Below the pieces are notes generated by a model that did not search any database, had not been told where the DNA came from, and was given only the letters and a program-made list of their open reading frames with translations. The translations under genes were made by a program, and so were the position numbers. Shown piece by piece: positions 1-8,670 of a stretch of 64,000 bases of DNA. This stretch comes from Eisenbergiella tayi (GTDB lineage Bacteria > Bacillota > Clostridia > Lachnospirales > Lachnospiraceae), in assembly GCF_001881565.1 (NCBI RefSeq), contig NZ_MPDJ01000003.1, positions 1-64,000 of the forward strand. Reading direction: 5' to 3'. Every line of letters begins with the position of its first letter. The stretch's first letter is position 1.

Positions 1-156
1 ATGATTCCGTTTTATATGGTGCTGCGGTCAATGGGGCTTACCAGCAGCTTCTGGTTATATGTCATTCCGTCCATATACAGTTTTTATAACTTTGTGCTGC
101 TGCGCACCAATTTTGCGAACATACCCTTTGAGCTGAGGGAATCGGCCCAGCTGGAC
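1..156 (+). pseudogene. Duplicate fragment of sugar ABC permease gene (probable artefact)
   Basis: Base-by-base comparison shows this stretch equals bases 6178-6333, inside the second permease gene of module A, with one difference (T at 128 where the intact copy has A, changing Tyr to Phe). It covers the permease EAA-loop region and is cut at both ends: it starts at the window edge and stops abruptly after codons for QLD. Real tandem copies would normally diverge more and carry gene flanks, so this is more likely a chimeric read end than a gene. Confidence 0.85.
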
Positions 157-175
157 CTGTTTCTTATACACCGCT
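157..175. other. Tn5/Nextera mosaic-end-like sequence at the chimeric joint
   Basis: The 19 bases directly after the duplicated permease fragment match the 19-base hyperactive Tn5 mosaic end used in tagmentation libraries at 16 positions (CTGT-TCTTATACAC-CT shared). The position, exactly at the end of a duplicated insert, is what adapter read-through would produce. The mismatches fit low-quality read ends. A natural transposon end is less likely because no transposase or target duplication is seen. Confidence 0.7.
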
Positions 176-210
176 AGATGGGGAGAAGAGGCAGGGGAAA
201 AGGAGATAAG

Positions 211-432
211 ATGAGGACATTAAAAGAAATTCCCTGCGGGGAAACCGTAAAGGTTGCTAAACTGACCGGAGAAGGCGCGGTAAAGAGACGTATTATGGAT
301 ATGGGAATTACCAGGGGGATTGATGTTTTTGTCAGAAAGGTGGCTCCGCTGGGAGATCCTGTTGAGGTTACCGTGAGAGGATATGAGCTTTCTTTGCGGA
401 AAGCGGATGCGGAAATGATTATGGTTGAATAA
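211..432 (+). CDS. feoA: FeoA ferrous iron transport accessory protein
   Basis: A 73-residue SH3-like protein that assists FeoB in Fe(II) uptake on the cytoplasmic side. The sequence runs MRTLKEIPCGETVKV and has the family pattern of a short beta barrel: a conserved RRIMDMGI segment, then LGDPVEV and RGYELSLRK. A longer reading could begin at 178, but AAAAGGAGATAAG lies just before the ATG at 211 and this start gives the usual FeoA length. feoB follows about 100 bases downstream. The sequence upstream of 176 belongs to the suspected artefact, so the natural promoter and any Fur box are not visible here. Confidence 0.9.
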   Translation: MRTLKEIPCGETVKVAKLTGEGAVKRRIMDMGITRGIDVFVRKVAPLGDPVEVTVRGYELSLRKADAEMIMVE

Positions 433-531
433 TTTTTATCCATAAGTTAGTTGATGCTAATAATGAGTAGATTAAACGAATTCAAAAGCATGAAACATAC
501 ATAGCTGCTATGAGGCGGAAAGAGGTAGAAG

Positions 532-2742
532 ATGTCAATTAAAATTGCATTAGCAGGGAATCCCAACTGCGGAAAGACTACATTATTCAATGCGCTGACC
601 GGTTCCAACCAGTTTGTGGGAAACTGGCCCGGTGTTACGGTGGAAAAAAAGGAAGGCAAGCTGAAAAAAAACTTCGGGGGCAATGGTTCCGAGGATGTGA
701 TTATCATGGATCTGCCAGGTATTTATTCCCTTTCCCCGTATACTTTGGAGGAAGTAGTCGCCAGAAATTATCTGATTAACGAAAGGCCGGATGCGATTAT
801 CAATATCGTGGATGGTACGAATATTGAAAGAAACCTGTATCTCTCCACACAGCTGATGGAACTTGGCATTCCGGTTGTTATGGCTGTCAATATGATGGAC
901 GTTGTGGAGAAGAGCGGTGACGTAATACATATTGACAAGCTGAGTAAAAAGCTGGGCTGTGAGGTTGTTGAGATTTCCGCGTTAAAGGGAACCGGTATCC
1001 AGAAGGCGGCGGAAAAGGCGATTGGCCTTGCCGGCAAAAAAAATGCGGCTCCTCCGGTTCATTCCTTTGCACCGGAGGTGGAAGGTGTGCTGGATGTCAT
1101 TGAAAGTAAACTGGGGAGTGATATTCCCGAAGAACAGAAACGTTTCTTTGCCGTCAAGCTGCTGGAAAAGGATGACAAGATTCAGGAACAGATGAGACAG
1201 GTTCCTGATGTATCCGCCGAAATAGCACAGATAGAAAAAGAGATGGATGATGATACGGAAAGTATTATCACAAACGAAAGGTACGTATATATTTCTTCCA
1301 TTATCGGCGAGTGCTTCAGCAGGAACAGAAAAGAAAATATGACTTCATCAGATAAGATTGACCGGATTGTTACCAACCGCTGGCTGGCGCTCCCTATTTT
1401 CGCCGTAGTCATGTTTATTATTTACTACATTTCCGTTACTACAGTGGGAACCTGGGCCACAGACTGGGCGAATGACGGCCTGTTTGGGGAAGGCTGGAGC
1501 CTGTTCGGACTGGATATCCCCGGTATCCCCGTACTGATTGAAGCCGGATTGAATGCTGTCGGATGTGCCGTCTGGCTGCAGGGGCTGATACTGGATGGTA
1601 TTGTGGCCGGTGTGGGAGCGGTGCTTGGTTTTGTCCCTCAGATGCTGGTACTGTTCATCTTTCTGGCTTTCCTGGAAGGCTGCGGTTATATGGCAAGGGT
1701 TGCATTCATCATGGACCGTGTCTTCCGTAAATTCGGTCTTTCCGGAAAATCATTTATTCCCATGCTTATCGGAAGCGGCTGCGGCGTGCCCGGCATCATG
1801 GCGTCCCGTACGATTGAGAGTGACCGCGACCGTAAAATGACTATTATGACAACGACCTTTATTCCCTGCGGAGCGAAGCTTCCTATTATAGCCCTGATTG
1901 CAGGCGCTCTCTTCGGCGGCGCATGGTGGGTGGCACCCAGCGCTTATTTTGTGGGTATCGCTGCGATTATCTGTTCCGGCATTATTTTAAAGAAAACCAG
2001 GATGTTTGCAGGAGATCCCGCGCCTTTCGTCATGGAGCTTCCCGCATACCATCTTCCCACTGTCGGCAATGTCCTGCGCAGTATGTGGGAACGCGGCTGG
2101 TCCTTTATTAAAAAAGCCGGCACCATCATTCTCCTTTCCACCATTGTAATCTGGTTTACCACTTATTTCGGATGGGTGGACGGACAGTTCAAAATGCTGG
2201 AGGATATGGAGCTCGATCACAGTATCCTGGCAGCTGTCGGAAATGCGGTTGCATGGATCTTTATCCCTCTTGGCTGGGGAGACTGGAAATCCACAGTGGC
2301 GGCCATCACAGGCCTGGTAGCGAAGGAAAATGTGGTAGGTACCTTCGGTATCCTGTACGGCTTCGCGGAAGTTGCGGAAGATGGTTCGGAAATCTGGGGA
2401 AGCCTTGCAGGAAGCATGACGACTGCGGCAGCTTATTCCTTCCTTGTATTCAACCTTCTCTGCGCCCCCTGTTTTGCTGCCATGGGAGCTATCAAGAGAG
2501 AAATGAACAATGCAAAATGGTTCTGGTTTGCAATCGGCTATCAGACCGGGCTTGCTTATGTGGTATCCCTGTGTGTTTACCAGCTGGGAACACTGTTCAC
2601 AGCCGGTACCTTCGGAATCGGAACCGCAGCGGCAGTCCTTCTTGTAATCGGCTTCGTTTATCTGCTGGTAAGGCCTTATAAAGAAAGCAAGACATTGAAC
2701 GTGAAAATAAGGATGGCAGGTGCAAAAAAAATTCGTGCTTGA
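532..2742 (+). CDS. feoB: FeoB ferrous iron transporter with GTPase domain
   Basis: The 736-residue inner-membrane Fe(II) transporter. The N-terminal G domain shows G1 (GNPNCGKT, residues 9-16), a DLPG G3 motif, NMMD (G4) and SALKGTG (G5). A soluble helical linker follows, then a polytopic membrane region with two Gate-type segments, including the conserved SGCGVPGIMASRT and PCGAKLPII motifs. Length is typical. The ATG is preceded by GGAAAGAGGTAG. The gene follows feoA and precedes a Fur-type regulator, so the three probably form an iron-responsive unit. No FeoC is present, as is usual in Clostridia. Confidence 0.96.
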   Translation: MSIKIALAGNPNCGKTTLFNALTGSNQFVGNWPGVTVEKKEGKLKKNFGGNGSEDVIIMDLPGIYSLSPYTLEEVVARNYLINERPDAIINIVDGTNIERNLYLSTQLMELGIPVVMAVNMMDVVEKSGDVIHIDKLSKKLGCEVVEISALKGTGIQKAAEKAIGLAGKKNAAPPVHSFAPEVEGVLDVIESKLGSDIPEEQKRFFAVKLLEKDDKIQEQMRQVPDVSAEIAQIEKEMDDDTESIITNERYVYISSIIGECFSRNRKENMTSSDKIDRIVTNRWLALPIFAVVMFIIYYISVTTVGTWATDWANDGLFGEGWSLFGLDIPGIPVLIEAGLNAVGCAVWLQGLILDGIVAGVGAVLGFVPQMLVLFIFLAFLEGCGYMARVAFIMDRVFRKFGLSGKSFIPMLIGSGCGVPGIMASRTIESDRDRKMTIMTTTFIPCGAKLPIIALIAGALFGGAWWVAPSAYFVGIAAIICSGIILKKTRMFAGDPAPFVMELPAYHLPTVGNVLRSMWERGWSFIKKAGTIILLSTIVIWFTTYFGWVDGQFKMLEDMELDHSILAAVGNAVAWIFIPLGWGDWKSTVAAITGLVAKENVVGTFGILYGFAEVAEDGSEIWGSLAGSMTTAAAYSFLVFNLLCAPCFAAMGAIKREMNNAKWFWFAIGYQTGLAYVVSLCVYQLGTLFTAGTFGIGTAAAVLLVIGFVYLLVRPYKESKTLNVKIRMAGAKKIRA

Positions 2743-2745
2743 CCT

Positions 2746-2781
2746 GAAGAAGAGCCTGCATTTTCATGCAGGCTCTTCTTC
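2746..2781 (+). terminator. Perfect 15-bp hairpin after feoB
   Basis: GAAGAAGAGCCTGCA and its exact reverse complement flank a 6-base loop just past the feoB stop. The 3' arm is pyrimidine-rich, but no long T run follows, so this may be a weak terminator or an mRNA-stabilising hairpin between feoB and the Fur-family gene. Confidence 0.6.
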
Positions 2782-2802
2782 TGCAAAAAGGGAGGAAGAC
2801 AA

Positions 2803-3309
2803 GTGCCGGATATTAAGAATAACCAGGGAAAAAGAAAGCTGCCTGATTCCAGAAGCTATCACAGGTTACAGATGCAGAGAGATATGATTGTGGAAAAGCT
2901 CAGAGAGCGGGGCTGCCGGATAACGAAACAGCGTCTGACCTTAATTGATATTATTTTGGAGGATGACTGCTCCAGCTGTAAGGAAATCTTTTATAAGGCT
3001 TCCCGGATAAACAGCAATATCGGTTCCGCAACAGTATACCGGATGGTAAGCGTCCTGGAGGAAATCGGGGCGATCAGCAGGAAAAATATGCTCAGGGTAG
3101 CCTGTTCCGAGGACTGCAGCATGGAGGATGTCTGTACGGTGGTACTGGATGACAATACGACCTATCATTTGTCAGCCAGAGAATGGAACCAGGTGGTACA
3201 GACCGGGCTCAGGGAACGCGGCTACCTGGGAAAAAGAAAAGTGGCTGCGATCACGGTAAGACCCTGCGAATGCGGACAGGAGGACTGTGAGAGGCCGGCG
3301 TGTAATTGA
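2803..3309 (+). CDS. Fur-family transcriptional regulator with Cys-rich tail
   Basis: A 168-residue protein with the Fur winged-helix pattern in its first half (RGCRITKQRLTLIDIIL, then SATVYRMVSVLEEIGAI). The C-terminal half is unlike canonical Fur: the usual His-rich metal/dimer motifs are absent and the end is Cys-rich (CSEDCS, then CECGQEDCERPAC). It probably senses metal or redox state and represses the adjacent feoAB genes; that role is inferred from position only. The start is GTG with GGGAGGAAG upstream; an initial unstructured stretch of about 25 residues precedes the winged helix. A PerR or Zur role cannot be excluded. Confidence 0.8.
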   Translation: MPDIKNNQGKRKLPDSRSYHRLQMQRDMIVEKLRERGCRITKQRLTLIDIILEDDCSSCKEIFYKASRINSNIGSATVYRMVSVLEEIGAISRKNMLRVACSEDCSMEDVCTVVLDDNTTYHLSAREWNQVVQTGLRERGYLGKRKVAAITVRPCECGQEDCERPACN

Positions 3310-3319
3310 GTAAGAACCG

Positions 3320-3346
3320 AAAAGATCTCATCAGAGGTCTTTTTTT
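3320..3346 (+). terminator. Rho-independent terminator of the Fur-family gene
   Basis: AAAAGATCTC pairs with GAGGTCTTTT (one G-U) around a 4-base loop, followed directly by a T run. It lies between two convergent genes. Confidence 0.85.
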
Positions 3347-3382
3347 ATTGCCCTTTTTTTCAGCCGGAAAAAAGCCGGATAT

Positions 3383-4516
3383 TTACAGACACACACTTCC
3401 TGTGGATTCATGTACATGCAGCGTGGGTGTGATCACACGGTGATATGTGTTGATATCATACAGCTCAATTCTGTTTTTAAGCAGTGTCCCGGCCTCCCGT
3501 CCCATCAGGTATTCAGACTGGCTGATATGGGTGAAAAAGTCCGGATTTCTGCTGCTGCATACCGGCTTGTCGAAGGACATCAGTGAAACATCTCCGGGAA
3601 CCTTGACATCCAGAGAGGTCAGCAGGTCGTAAAGGTAGGTGCAGGTGGAGGATTCCGCCGTAATAAATGCCGTAACACGGTTTTGGGTAATCAGGTTCAG
3701 AAACAGATCCTGGTAATAACTGAATTTTTTGTGCTTATCCAGAAATTCCACCAGCTGGACGGCATAATCCGGCAGGTTCAGGGAGAGGGCCGTTTCCTGG
3801 ATCCCTTCAATCCGGTATTTCACGGAGAATGTGTTCCGGTCTGTGGAGGTAACAAAGGCGATCCGCTGATGGCCCAGCTTGTGCAGATGACGGAGACAGA
3901 GCTCCCCTGCAGCTTTGTTGTCCGCAATGACATAATTGGTATTCAGGCGCGGAAGATAGCGGTCCAGCAGCACCAGAGGATAATTCTGCAGCTGCATGGC
4001 CAGCAGCTGGTTGCTGAAGAAGGGCTGATCCTGGGGAAACAGGACAATTCCGGAGATATTCAGTTCCAGGCATCTTTGAAGCAGATAATTTTCCACAGTG
4101 GGATTGTGGCTCTGGAAAATATGGCAGATATAAGTGTCCTCCGGAAAAACGGACTGGACGCCGTTGACCATGGACAGGGAAAAGGAATCTGTGATAGACG
4201 GAAGAATGCAGGCGATTTCCGTCATGGACGCGGGCATGGCCGTATGGGAAGAGGGTATCGGCGCGTCCCTGACCAAAGGGGGAAGAAGAACGGATTTGGT
4301 CACAAAGGTTCCCTTATGGGGAAAACGGGTGATAATCCCCTCGCTCTTTAATTCGCTCAGGGCCTTGGATACGGTGATGCGGCTGACACCATATTTCTCC
4401 ATGAGCTGGTATTCCGTGGGTATTTTATCGCCGGGCAGCAGCTGTCCGTCTTTGATTTGGCGAAGAATATCCTCTTTGATTTTTTGATATAAGGGCTGGT
4501 CCGGAAAAGTCGGCAT
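3383..4516 (-). CDS. GntR/LacI-type hybrid transcriptional regulator, module A
   Basis: A 377-residue repressor-like protein. Residues 1-75 form a GntR winged helix (QPLYQKIKEDIL, PGDKIPTEYQLMEKYGVSRITVSKAL, FPHKGTFV). The rest resembles a periplasmic-binding-protein-like LacI effector domain (ISGIVLFPQ, YPLVLLDRYLP, AAGELCLRHLHKLGHQRIAF, DVSLMSFDKP). This is the AraR-like architecture, binding a sugar ligand. The ATG at 4516 follows CAGGAGATTACACC; longer upstream readings lack a ribosome site. It is divergent from the module A transporter operon and is probably its local regulator. A close paralogue sits in module B. Confidence 0.9.
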   Translation of the reverse strand: MPTFPDQPLYQKIKEDILRQIKDGQLLPGDKIPTEYQLMEKYGVSRITVSKALSELKSEGIITRFPHKGTFVTKSVLLPPLVRDAPIPSSHTAMPASMTEIACILPSITDSFSLSMVNGVQSVFPEDTYICHIFQSHNPTVENYLLQRCLELNISGIVLFPQDQPFFSNQLLAMQLQNYPLVLLDRYLPRLNTNYVIADNKAAGELCLRHLHKLGHQRIAFVTSTDRNTFSVKYRIEGIQETALSLNLPDYAVQLVEFLDKHKKFSYYQDLFLNLITQNRVTAFITAESSTCTYLYDLLTSLDVKVPGDVSLMSFDKPVCSSRNPDFFTHISQSEYLMGREAGTLLKNRIELYDINTYHRVITPTLHVHESTGSVCL

Positions 4517-4838
4517 GGTGTAATCTCCTGTCTGGCTTATAAATTCTGCCGGTAAAATGATACCTGAAGTATATCGTTTTGTTATGCTAATGTCAATACA
4601 AATATTTGAATTATTTGCTATGTTGTATTTGCGATAATGAAGAAAAATGAAAATGTGCAATATTCACAAAATTCACTATTTACGAGAAAAATTAGTTGTA
4701 AAAAATATGAAAGATGTTAGACTAATAATTACAAATTAAACGATATATAGTATATATTAAAGGGCGGACTGACAAAATTACGTTGGTTTGTTATGCATGC
4801 ATATTGGAGCCGGAAAGAAAGGGGAAAGGTGTGGACGT
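4517..4838. promoter_or_regulatory. Divergent control region of module A with repeated motifs
   Basis: An AT-rich region between the regulator and the transporter operon. The 10-mer TTTGTTATGC occurs twice in the same orientation, at 4578-4587 near the regulator and 4787-4796 near the first permease gene. TATATCGTTT at 4570-4579 is mirrored by AAACGATATA at 4738-4747. These pairs, one near each promoter, look like operators. The module B operator contains the related TTTGTTAT core. No convincing -35/-10 pair could be fixed. No further gene is seen here. Confidence 0.55.
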
Positions 4839-5798
4839 ATGGGAGTAAATGAGGGTAAAGGTACGTTAAGCAAAGCGGGGAAGGCTCATAAAAGAAAAGA
4901 GCTGTGGCAGCAGGTAAAACGCCACAGGGTATTGTATCTGTTCGCTTTGCCGTGTGTGATCTGGCTGCTTGTATTCTGCTACGCACCGATGGCAGGAATT
5001 GTGCTTGCATTTAAAAATTATCGTTTTGATCTTGGGATTTTCGGCAGTGAATGGGCCGGCCTGAAGCATTTTCAGAAGTTTATCACTTCGCCGGAGTTCT
5101 GGACAACAATACGCAATACGCTTGTGATAAGCGGCCTGAAAATTCTGATCTGCTTCCCGGCTCCGATTATCCTGGCACTTCTGCTGAATGAGGTGCGGGC
5201 GAAACGGTTTAAGCGGGTGGTACAGACATTGAGCTACCTTCCGAATTTCGTCTCCTGGGTAGTGGTGGTGCAGCTGATGACGGTGCTTTTTACACCGTAC
5301 GGAGGAATTGTCAATCAGATAAGGCAGATGATGGGGCTGGAAACCGTGTTTATCATGGGAGAGAAAAGTGCCTTCTATCCGCTGGTCATTTTCTCCGATT
5401 TGTGGAAGGGAATCGGCTGGGGGTCCATCATTTACCTGGCGGCAATCACCGGCGTGGATCAGGAGCTTTATGAGGCGGCGGGAATTGACGGGGCAGGAAG
5501 GCTGAAATGTACATGGTATATTACGCTGCCCGGTATCTCAACCACGATAGGGATTATGTTTATCATGGCAATCGGCGGTATTCTGAATGCGGGCTATGAT
5601 CAGATTCTTCTGCTGCAGCAGCCGGCCAATACACAGATTTCCCAAATCCTTGACACCTATGTAATCCAGACCGGTATTAAGTACGGCAAATTCGAATATG
5701 CCACGGCAATCGGCGTGTTCAAATCAGTATTTTCATTGCTGTTGGTTACGACGACGAATCATTTGACAAAGAAATATGCAGAAGTGGGTCTGTGGTAA
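4839..5798 (+). CDS. Carbohydrate ABC transporter permease, LplB/YteP type
   Basis: About 319 residues: a membrane permease of a CUT1-type sugar importer. An N-terminal basic stretch precedes FALPCVIWLLVFCYAPMAG, and five or six hydrophobic segments follow. The EAA loop reads YEAAGIDGAGRLKCTWYITLPGI. The strongest start is the ATG at 4839, preceded by GGGGAAAGG; a longer reading from 4788 has no ribosome site and begins inside a putative operator. It pairs with the next permease and the binding protein. No ATPase gene is in the operon, so a shared MsmK/UgpC-type ATPase elsewhere is expected. Confidence 0.9.
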   Translation: MGVNEGKGTLSKAGKAHKRKELWQQVKRHRVLYLFALPCVIWLLVFCYAPMAGIVLAFKNYRFDLGIFGSEWAGLKHFQKFITSPEFWTTIRNTLVISGLKILICFPAPIILALLLNEVRAKRFKRVVQTLSYLPNFVSWVVVVQLMTVLFTPYGGIVNQIRQMMGLETVFIMGEKSAFYPLVIFSDLWKGIGWGSIIYLAAITGVDQELYEAAGIDGAGRLKCTWYITLPGISTTIGIMFIMAIGGILNAGYDQILLLQQPANTQISQILDTYVIQTGIKYGKFEYATAIGVFKSVFSLLLVTTTNHLTKKYAEVGLW

Positions 5799-5811
5799 AG
5801 GAGAGGGAAGG

Positions 5812-6696
5812 ATGAAGGAAACAAAGGGGCAAAAAATATTCAAGGTTTTTAATTATACGATTTTGTGTCTGCTCGGACTGGCAACGTTTTATCCGTTCTG
5901 GTATGTGCTGGTGGCGTCCTTCAATACCGGGCGGGATTTCCTGAAAGGCGGGGTCTGGCTTTATCCGAGACAGTTCACTCTGGAAAATTATATCATGGCT
6001 TTTAAGGATGAAAGGATTTATCAGTCTCTGTCCATATCGGTAAGTGCAACGCTGCTGAGCGTGGTGGTGGGACTGCTGTTTACGGCGCTGATTGCTTATG
6101 CGCTGAGTATCCGTACGCTGCCGGGAAGGACTTTCCTTAACTTTTTCTGGTATTTTACAACCATATTCAGCGGCGGGATGATTCCGTTTTATATGGTGCT
6201 GCGGTCAATGGGGCTTACCAGCAGCTTCTGGTTATATGTCATTCCGTCCATATACAGTTTTTATAACTTTGTGCTGCTGCGCACCAATTTTGCGAACATA
6301 CCCTATGAGCTGAGGGAATCGGCCCAGCTGGACGGAGCGAAGGAAACGACAATTCTCATGCGGATTTATATCCCGCTGTCCAAACCGATTCTGGCGACGC
6401 TGGCCCTGTTTATCGGCGTGGGCAAATGGAATGACTGGTTTACGGGTGCTTATTATCAGAGCAAGGCCGCGCTGTATCCGGCGGCAACCGTGCTGCAGAA
6501 GATTCTGAGCGAGGCGACCGCAAGCTCCCAGGTAAAAGTAGGGCAGGAAACGGCACTTGGTTCCATGACCAGTTATACTTCCCAGTCCCTGCAGATGGCA
6601 TTTGTTATGATACTGACGATGCCGATTGTCATTATTTACCCATTTTTACAGAAGTACTATGTAAAAGGGGTCATGGTTGGTTCTGTTAAAGGTTAA
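5812..6696 (+). CDS. Carbohydrate ABC transporter permease, LplC/YtcP type
   Basis: About 294 residues: the second membrane subunit of the module A sugar importer. Typical features are FNYTILCLLGLATFYPFWYVL at the N-terminus, several membrane spans, and the EAA loop LRESAQLDGAKETTILMRIYIPLSKP. The C-terminus ends in YVKGVMVGSVKG, as common in this family. The ATG at 5812 follows AAAGGAGAGGGAAGG, 13 bases after the upstream stop. Bases 6178-6333 of this gene recur at the left edge of the window with one mismatch. Confidence 0.92.
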   Translation: MKETKGQKIFKVFNYTILCLLGLATFYPFWYVLVASFNTGRDFLKGGVWLYPRQFTLENYIMAFKDERIYQSLSISVSATLLSVVVGLLFTALIAYALSIRTLPGRTFLNFFWYFTTIFSGGMIPFYMVLRSMGLTSSFWLYVIPSIYSFYNFVLLRTNFANIPYELRESAQLDGAKETTILMRIYIPLSKPILATLALFIGVGKWNDWFTGAYYQSKAALYPAATVLQKILSEATASSQVKVGQETALGSMTSYTSQSLQMAFVMILTMPIVIIYPFLQKYYVKGVMVGSVKG

Positions 6697-6778
6697 GCAG
6701 CGTCCGCAATGGTACCAGGCGCGGTTTTTACCCTGAATATATGCTTCACATAAATTATCTTAAGGAGGAAATGGGCGT

Positions 6779-8569
6779 ATGAAAAAGAAAAAAGCTTTGG
6801 CGTTATTGCTCACAGCAGCGATGACGGTTGGAATGCTGGCAGGATGCGGCGGTTCCGACAGCGCGGCAACAGCGGGAAATGCGGAGACGGCAGACACGGC
6901 GGGAGGCAGCACATCCGCAGCCAGTGAAGAGGCTCCGGATGACGGCGAGTATTATGTTGATGAGGACGGCAATAAGTACAAAAAATTTGACGATGTCACT
7001 CTCAACATGCTTATCTGCTGGAACGGCGGCTTTAAAACGGCGCAGGATCAGTACAACAACGACGTAGCGGCTGCCATCAGAGAAAAGATCGGCGTAACCG
7101 TGGAATTCGAAGGCATCATGATGAGTGAAGCCGAAAAACTGAATATGATGTTTGCTTCAGGAGATATGCCGGACATGGTGAATGCACCTTACTGGGGCGG
7201 AACGGCCGGTGAGACGGCGATCATCAAAAAAGCAGGTGTGGAAGGCCGTCTGATTGATATCAAGGATCTGGTGCCGAATTATCCGAATATTGCCGATGCC
7301 TATGACATAGGCGTTATCGGGCAGAAATATCTGGAGACAGACATTGATACCCCGGAAAACAACGGCGCGAGATACGTCCTCCCCACGGAGGTGGCAGGAG
7401 ATGACGCGGATATCGCACAGTGGGGATACGGCGTATTTGTCCGCGGTGATGTTCCCGAAGCGCTGGGCATTGATCCCACTTCCATCAAGACATCCGAAGA
7501 GCTTTATGATTTTATGGTAAAAGCAAGAGATTACGGCTTCAAGGATGTTAACGGGAATGACTGTATTGTAGCGACCACCTATCATGACGGCTGGTCCTAT
7601 GATGATTATATCCAAAGCTTCCAGACAAAAAAGCTGACAAAATTTGAACTGGATGAGAACGGAAATGTTACCTATGACAGGCTGACCCAAAACTATGTGG
7701 ATAAATATCTGTTCATCTGGAAGCTCGTCAAAGAAGGAATCCTTGATAAGGAATGTTTCAAGACCTCTGATGACAGGGCAAGAGAAAAGGTCGGAAACGG
7801 AACCGCACTTTTTACCTGTGCACAGTATGGCGTGACCGTAGATGCGACCAAGCTGACCGGACTGTACGATTCCAATCCGGAAATGAGATATACATGGGTC
7901 GGCCCCCTGAACTATAATGATGGTTCTGCGCTGAAGCAGATTGAGCCTGACGGAAGAAACGGTTCCCCGGTTATCTTTTTCCCGAATACCTGCTCCAATA
8001 TTGACGCGGCGCTTACATGGCTTGACTACGTCAACAGCAAGGAAGGCACAAAACTGATTTGCTACGGCTTCGAAGGGGATACCTATGAAATGAATGAAGA
8101 CGGACAGCCGAGAATGAATGCGGAATTGACGGAAAAATACAAAGTGGATACCGAAGGCGTCAATGAAGAGCTTCGCCAGAGAGGCATCAACTACATGGCG
8201 GCCAGAACTTATGTGGCAAAGAAAAATATGGCATGGTTCGGTGAATCCGGCCCGTTTATGGCAGACGCCGAAAATGAATTTGTAAGAGAGTACAAAACGC
8301 TGAGGCCTGTGGAAAAAATACCGGGCTACTCCATAGAAGCATTTGCACCGGGCTTTGACGGTTATCAGGAATTTGCGGAATGGGCGTTTGACGACACGAC
8401 AGAAAAAGAATACAAGGAACGCGCTTTCTTTGCCGATACGGAAGAGGAGGCGAGAAAGATTCTGGAGGATTATCAGAACTATCTGCTTACCAGCGACGGA
8501 GGCAAGATGCAGGCATTCCTTGATTATCTGACGGAACAGTCCAAGACCAGGGATGATATCGCATACTAG
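6779..8569 (+). CDS. Extracellular sugar-binding lipoprotein, LplA-like
   Basis: A 596-residue substrate-binding lipoprotein of the module A importer. It has a signal peptide with lipobox LAGC (lipidated Cys23), then a low-complexity Ala/Ser/Thr linker to about residue 55, then a large solute-binding fold (LNMLICWNGG, FASGDMPDMV, SCNIDAALTWLDYVNSKEG-like segments). At nearly 600 residues it belongs with the larger LplA-type proteins that bind oligosaccharides, rather than the 420-450-residue type found in module B. Start is fixed by AAGGAGGAAATGGGCGT. A strong terminator follows, which would enrich this mRNA segment. Confidence 0.92.
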   Translation: MKKKKALALLLTAAMTVGMLAGCGGSDSAATAGNAETADTAGGSTSAASEEAPDDGEYYVDEDGNKYKKFDDVTLNMLICWNGGFKTAQDQYNNDVAAAIREKIGVTVEFEGIMMSEAEKLNMMFASGDMPDMVNAPYWGGTAGETAIIKKAGVEGRLIDIKDLVPNYPNIADAYDIGVIGQKYLETDIDTPENNGARYVLPTEVAGDDADIAQWGYGVFVRGDVPEALGIDPTSIKTSEELYDFMVKARDYGFKDVNGNDCIVATTYHDGWSYDDYIQSFQTKKLTKFELDENGNVTYDRLTQNYVDKYLFIWKLVKEGILDKECFKTSDDRAREKVGNGTALFTCAQYGVTVDATKLTGLYDSNPEMRYTWVGPLNYNDGSALKQIEPDGRNGSPVIFFPNTCSNIDAALTWLDYVNSKEGTKLICYGFEGDTYEMNEDGQPRMNAELTEKYKVDTEGVNEELRQRGINYMAARTYVAKKNMAWFGESGPFMADAENEFVREYKTLRPVEKIPGYSIEAFAPGFDGYQEFAEWAFDDTTEKEYKERAFFADTEEEARKILEDYQNYLLTSDGGKMQAFLDYLTEQSKTRDDIAY

Positions 8570-8593
8570 AAAGAGAAGATAGTTAATACTTTG

Positions 8594-8644
8594 AAAAAAG
8601 AGATGGAACTTAATGGGAATATATTAAGGGACATCTCTTTTTTT
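8594..8644 (+). terminator. Hairpin with T run after the binding protein gene
   Basis: AAAAAAGAGATG pairs with CATCTCTTTTTT, with a second inner pairing of CTTAAT and ATTAAG. Probably partial termination, so the binding protein is made in excess over the downstream hydrolase and GRE genes. Confidence 0.85.
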
Positions 8645-8670
8645 CAGCGGGGGAAAAGGAAGGGAAAAAA

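Noticed and set aside
157..175. Natural Tn5/IS50 insertion
   Set aside because: No transposase, outside end or target duplication nearby; the adjacent duplicated fragment fits a library artefact better.
3683..4351. Plus-strand open frame opposite the module A regulator
   Set aside because: It is antisense to a clear GntR/LacI-type gene and shows no protein-like motif.
4790..4802. TATGCATGCATA palindrome before the module A permease
   Set aside because: A 12-base self-complementary run of alternating purine and pyrimidine arises easily in AT-rich DNA; only the longer repeated TTTGTTATGC was kept as evidence.
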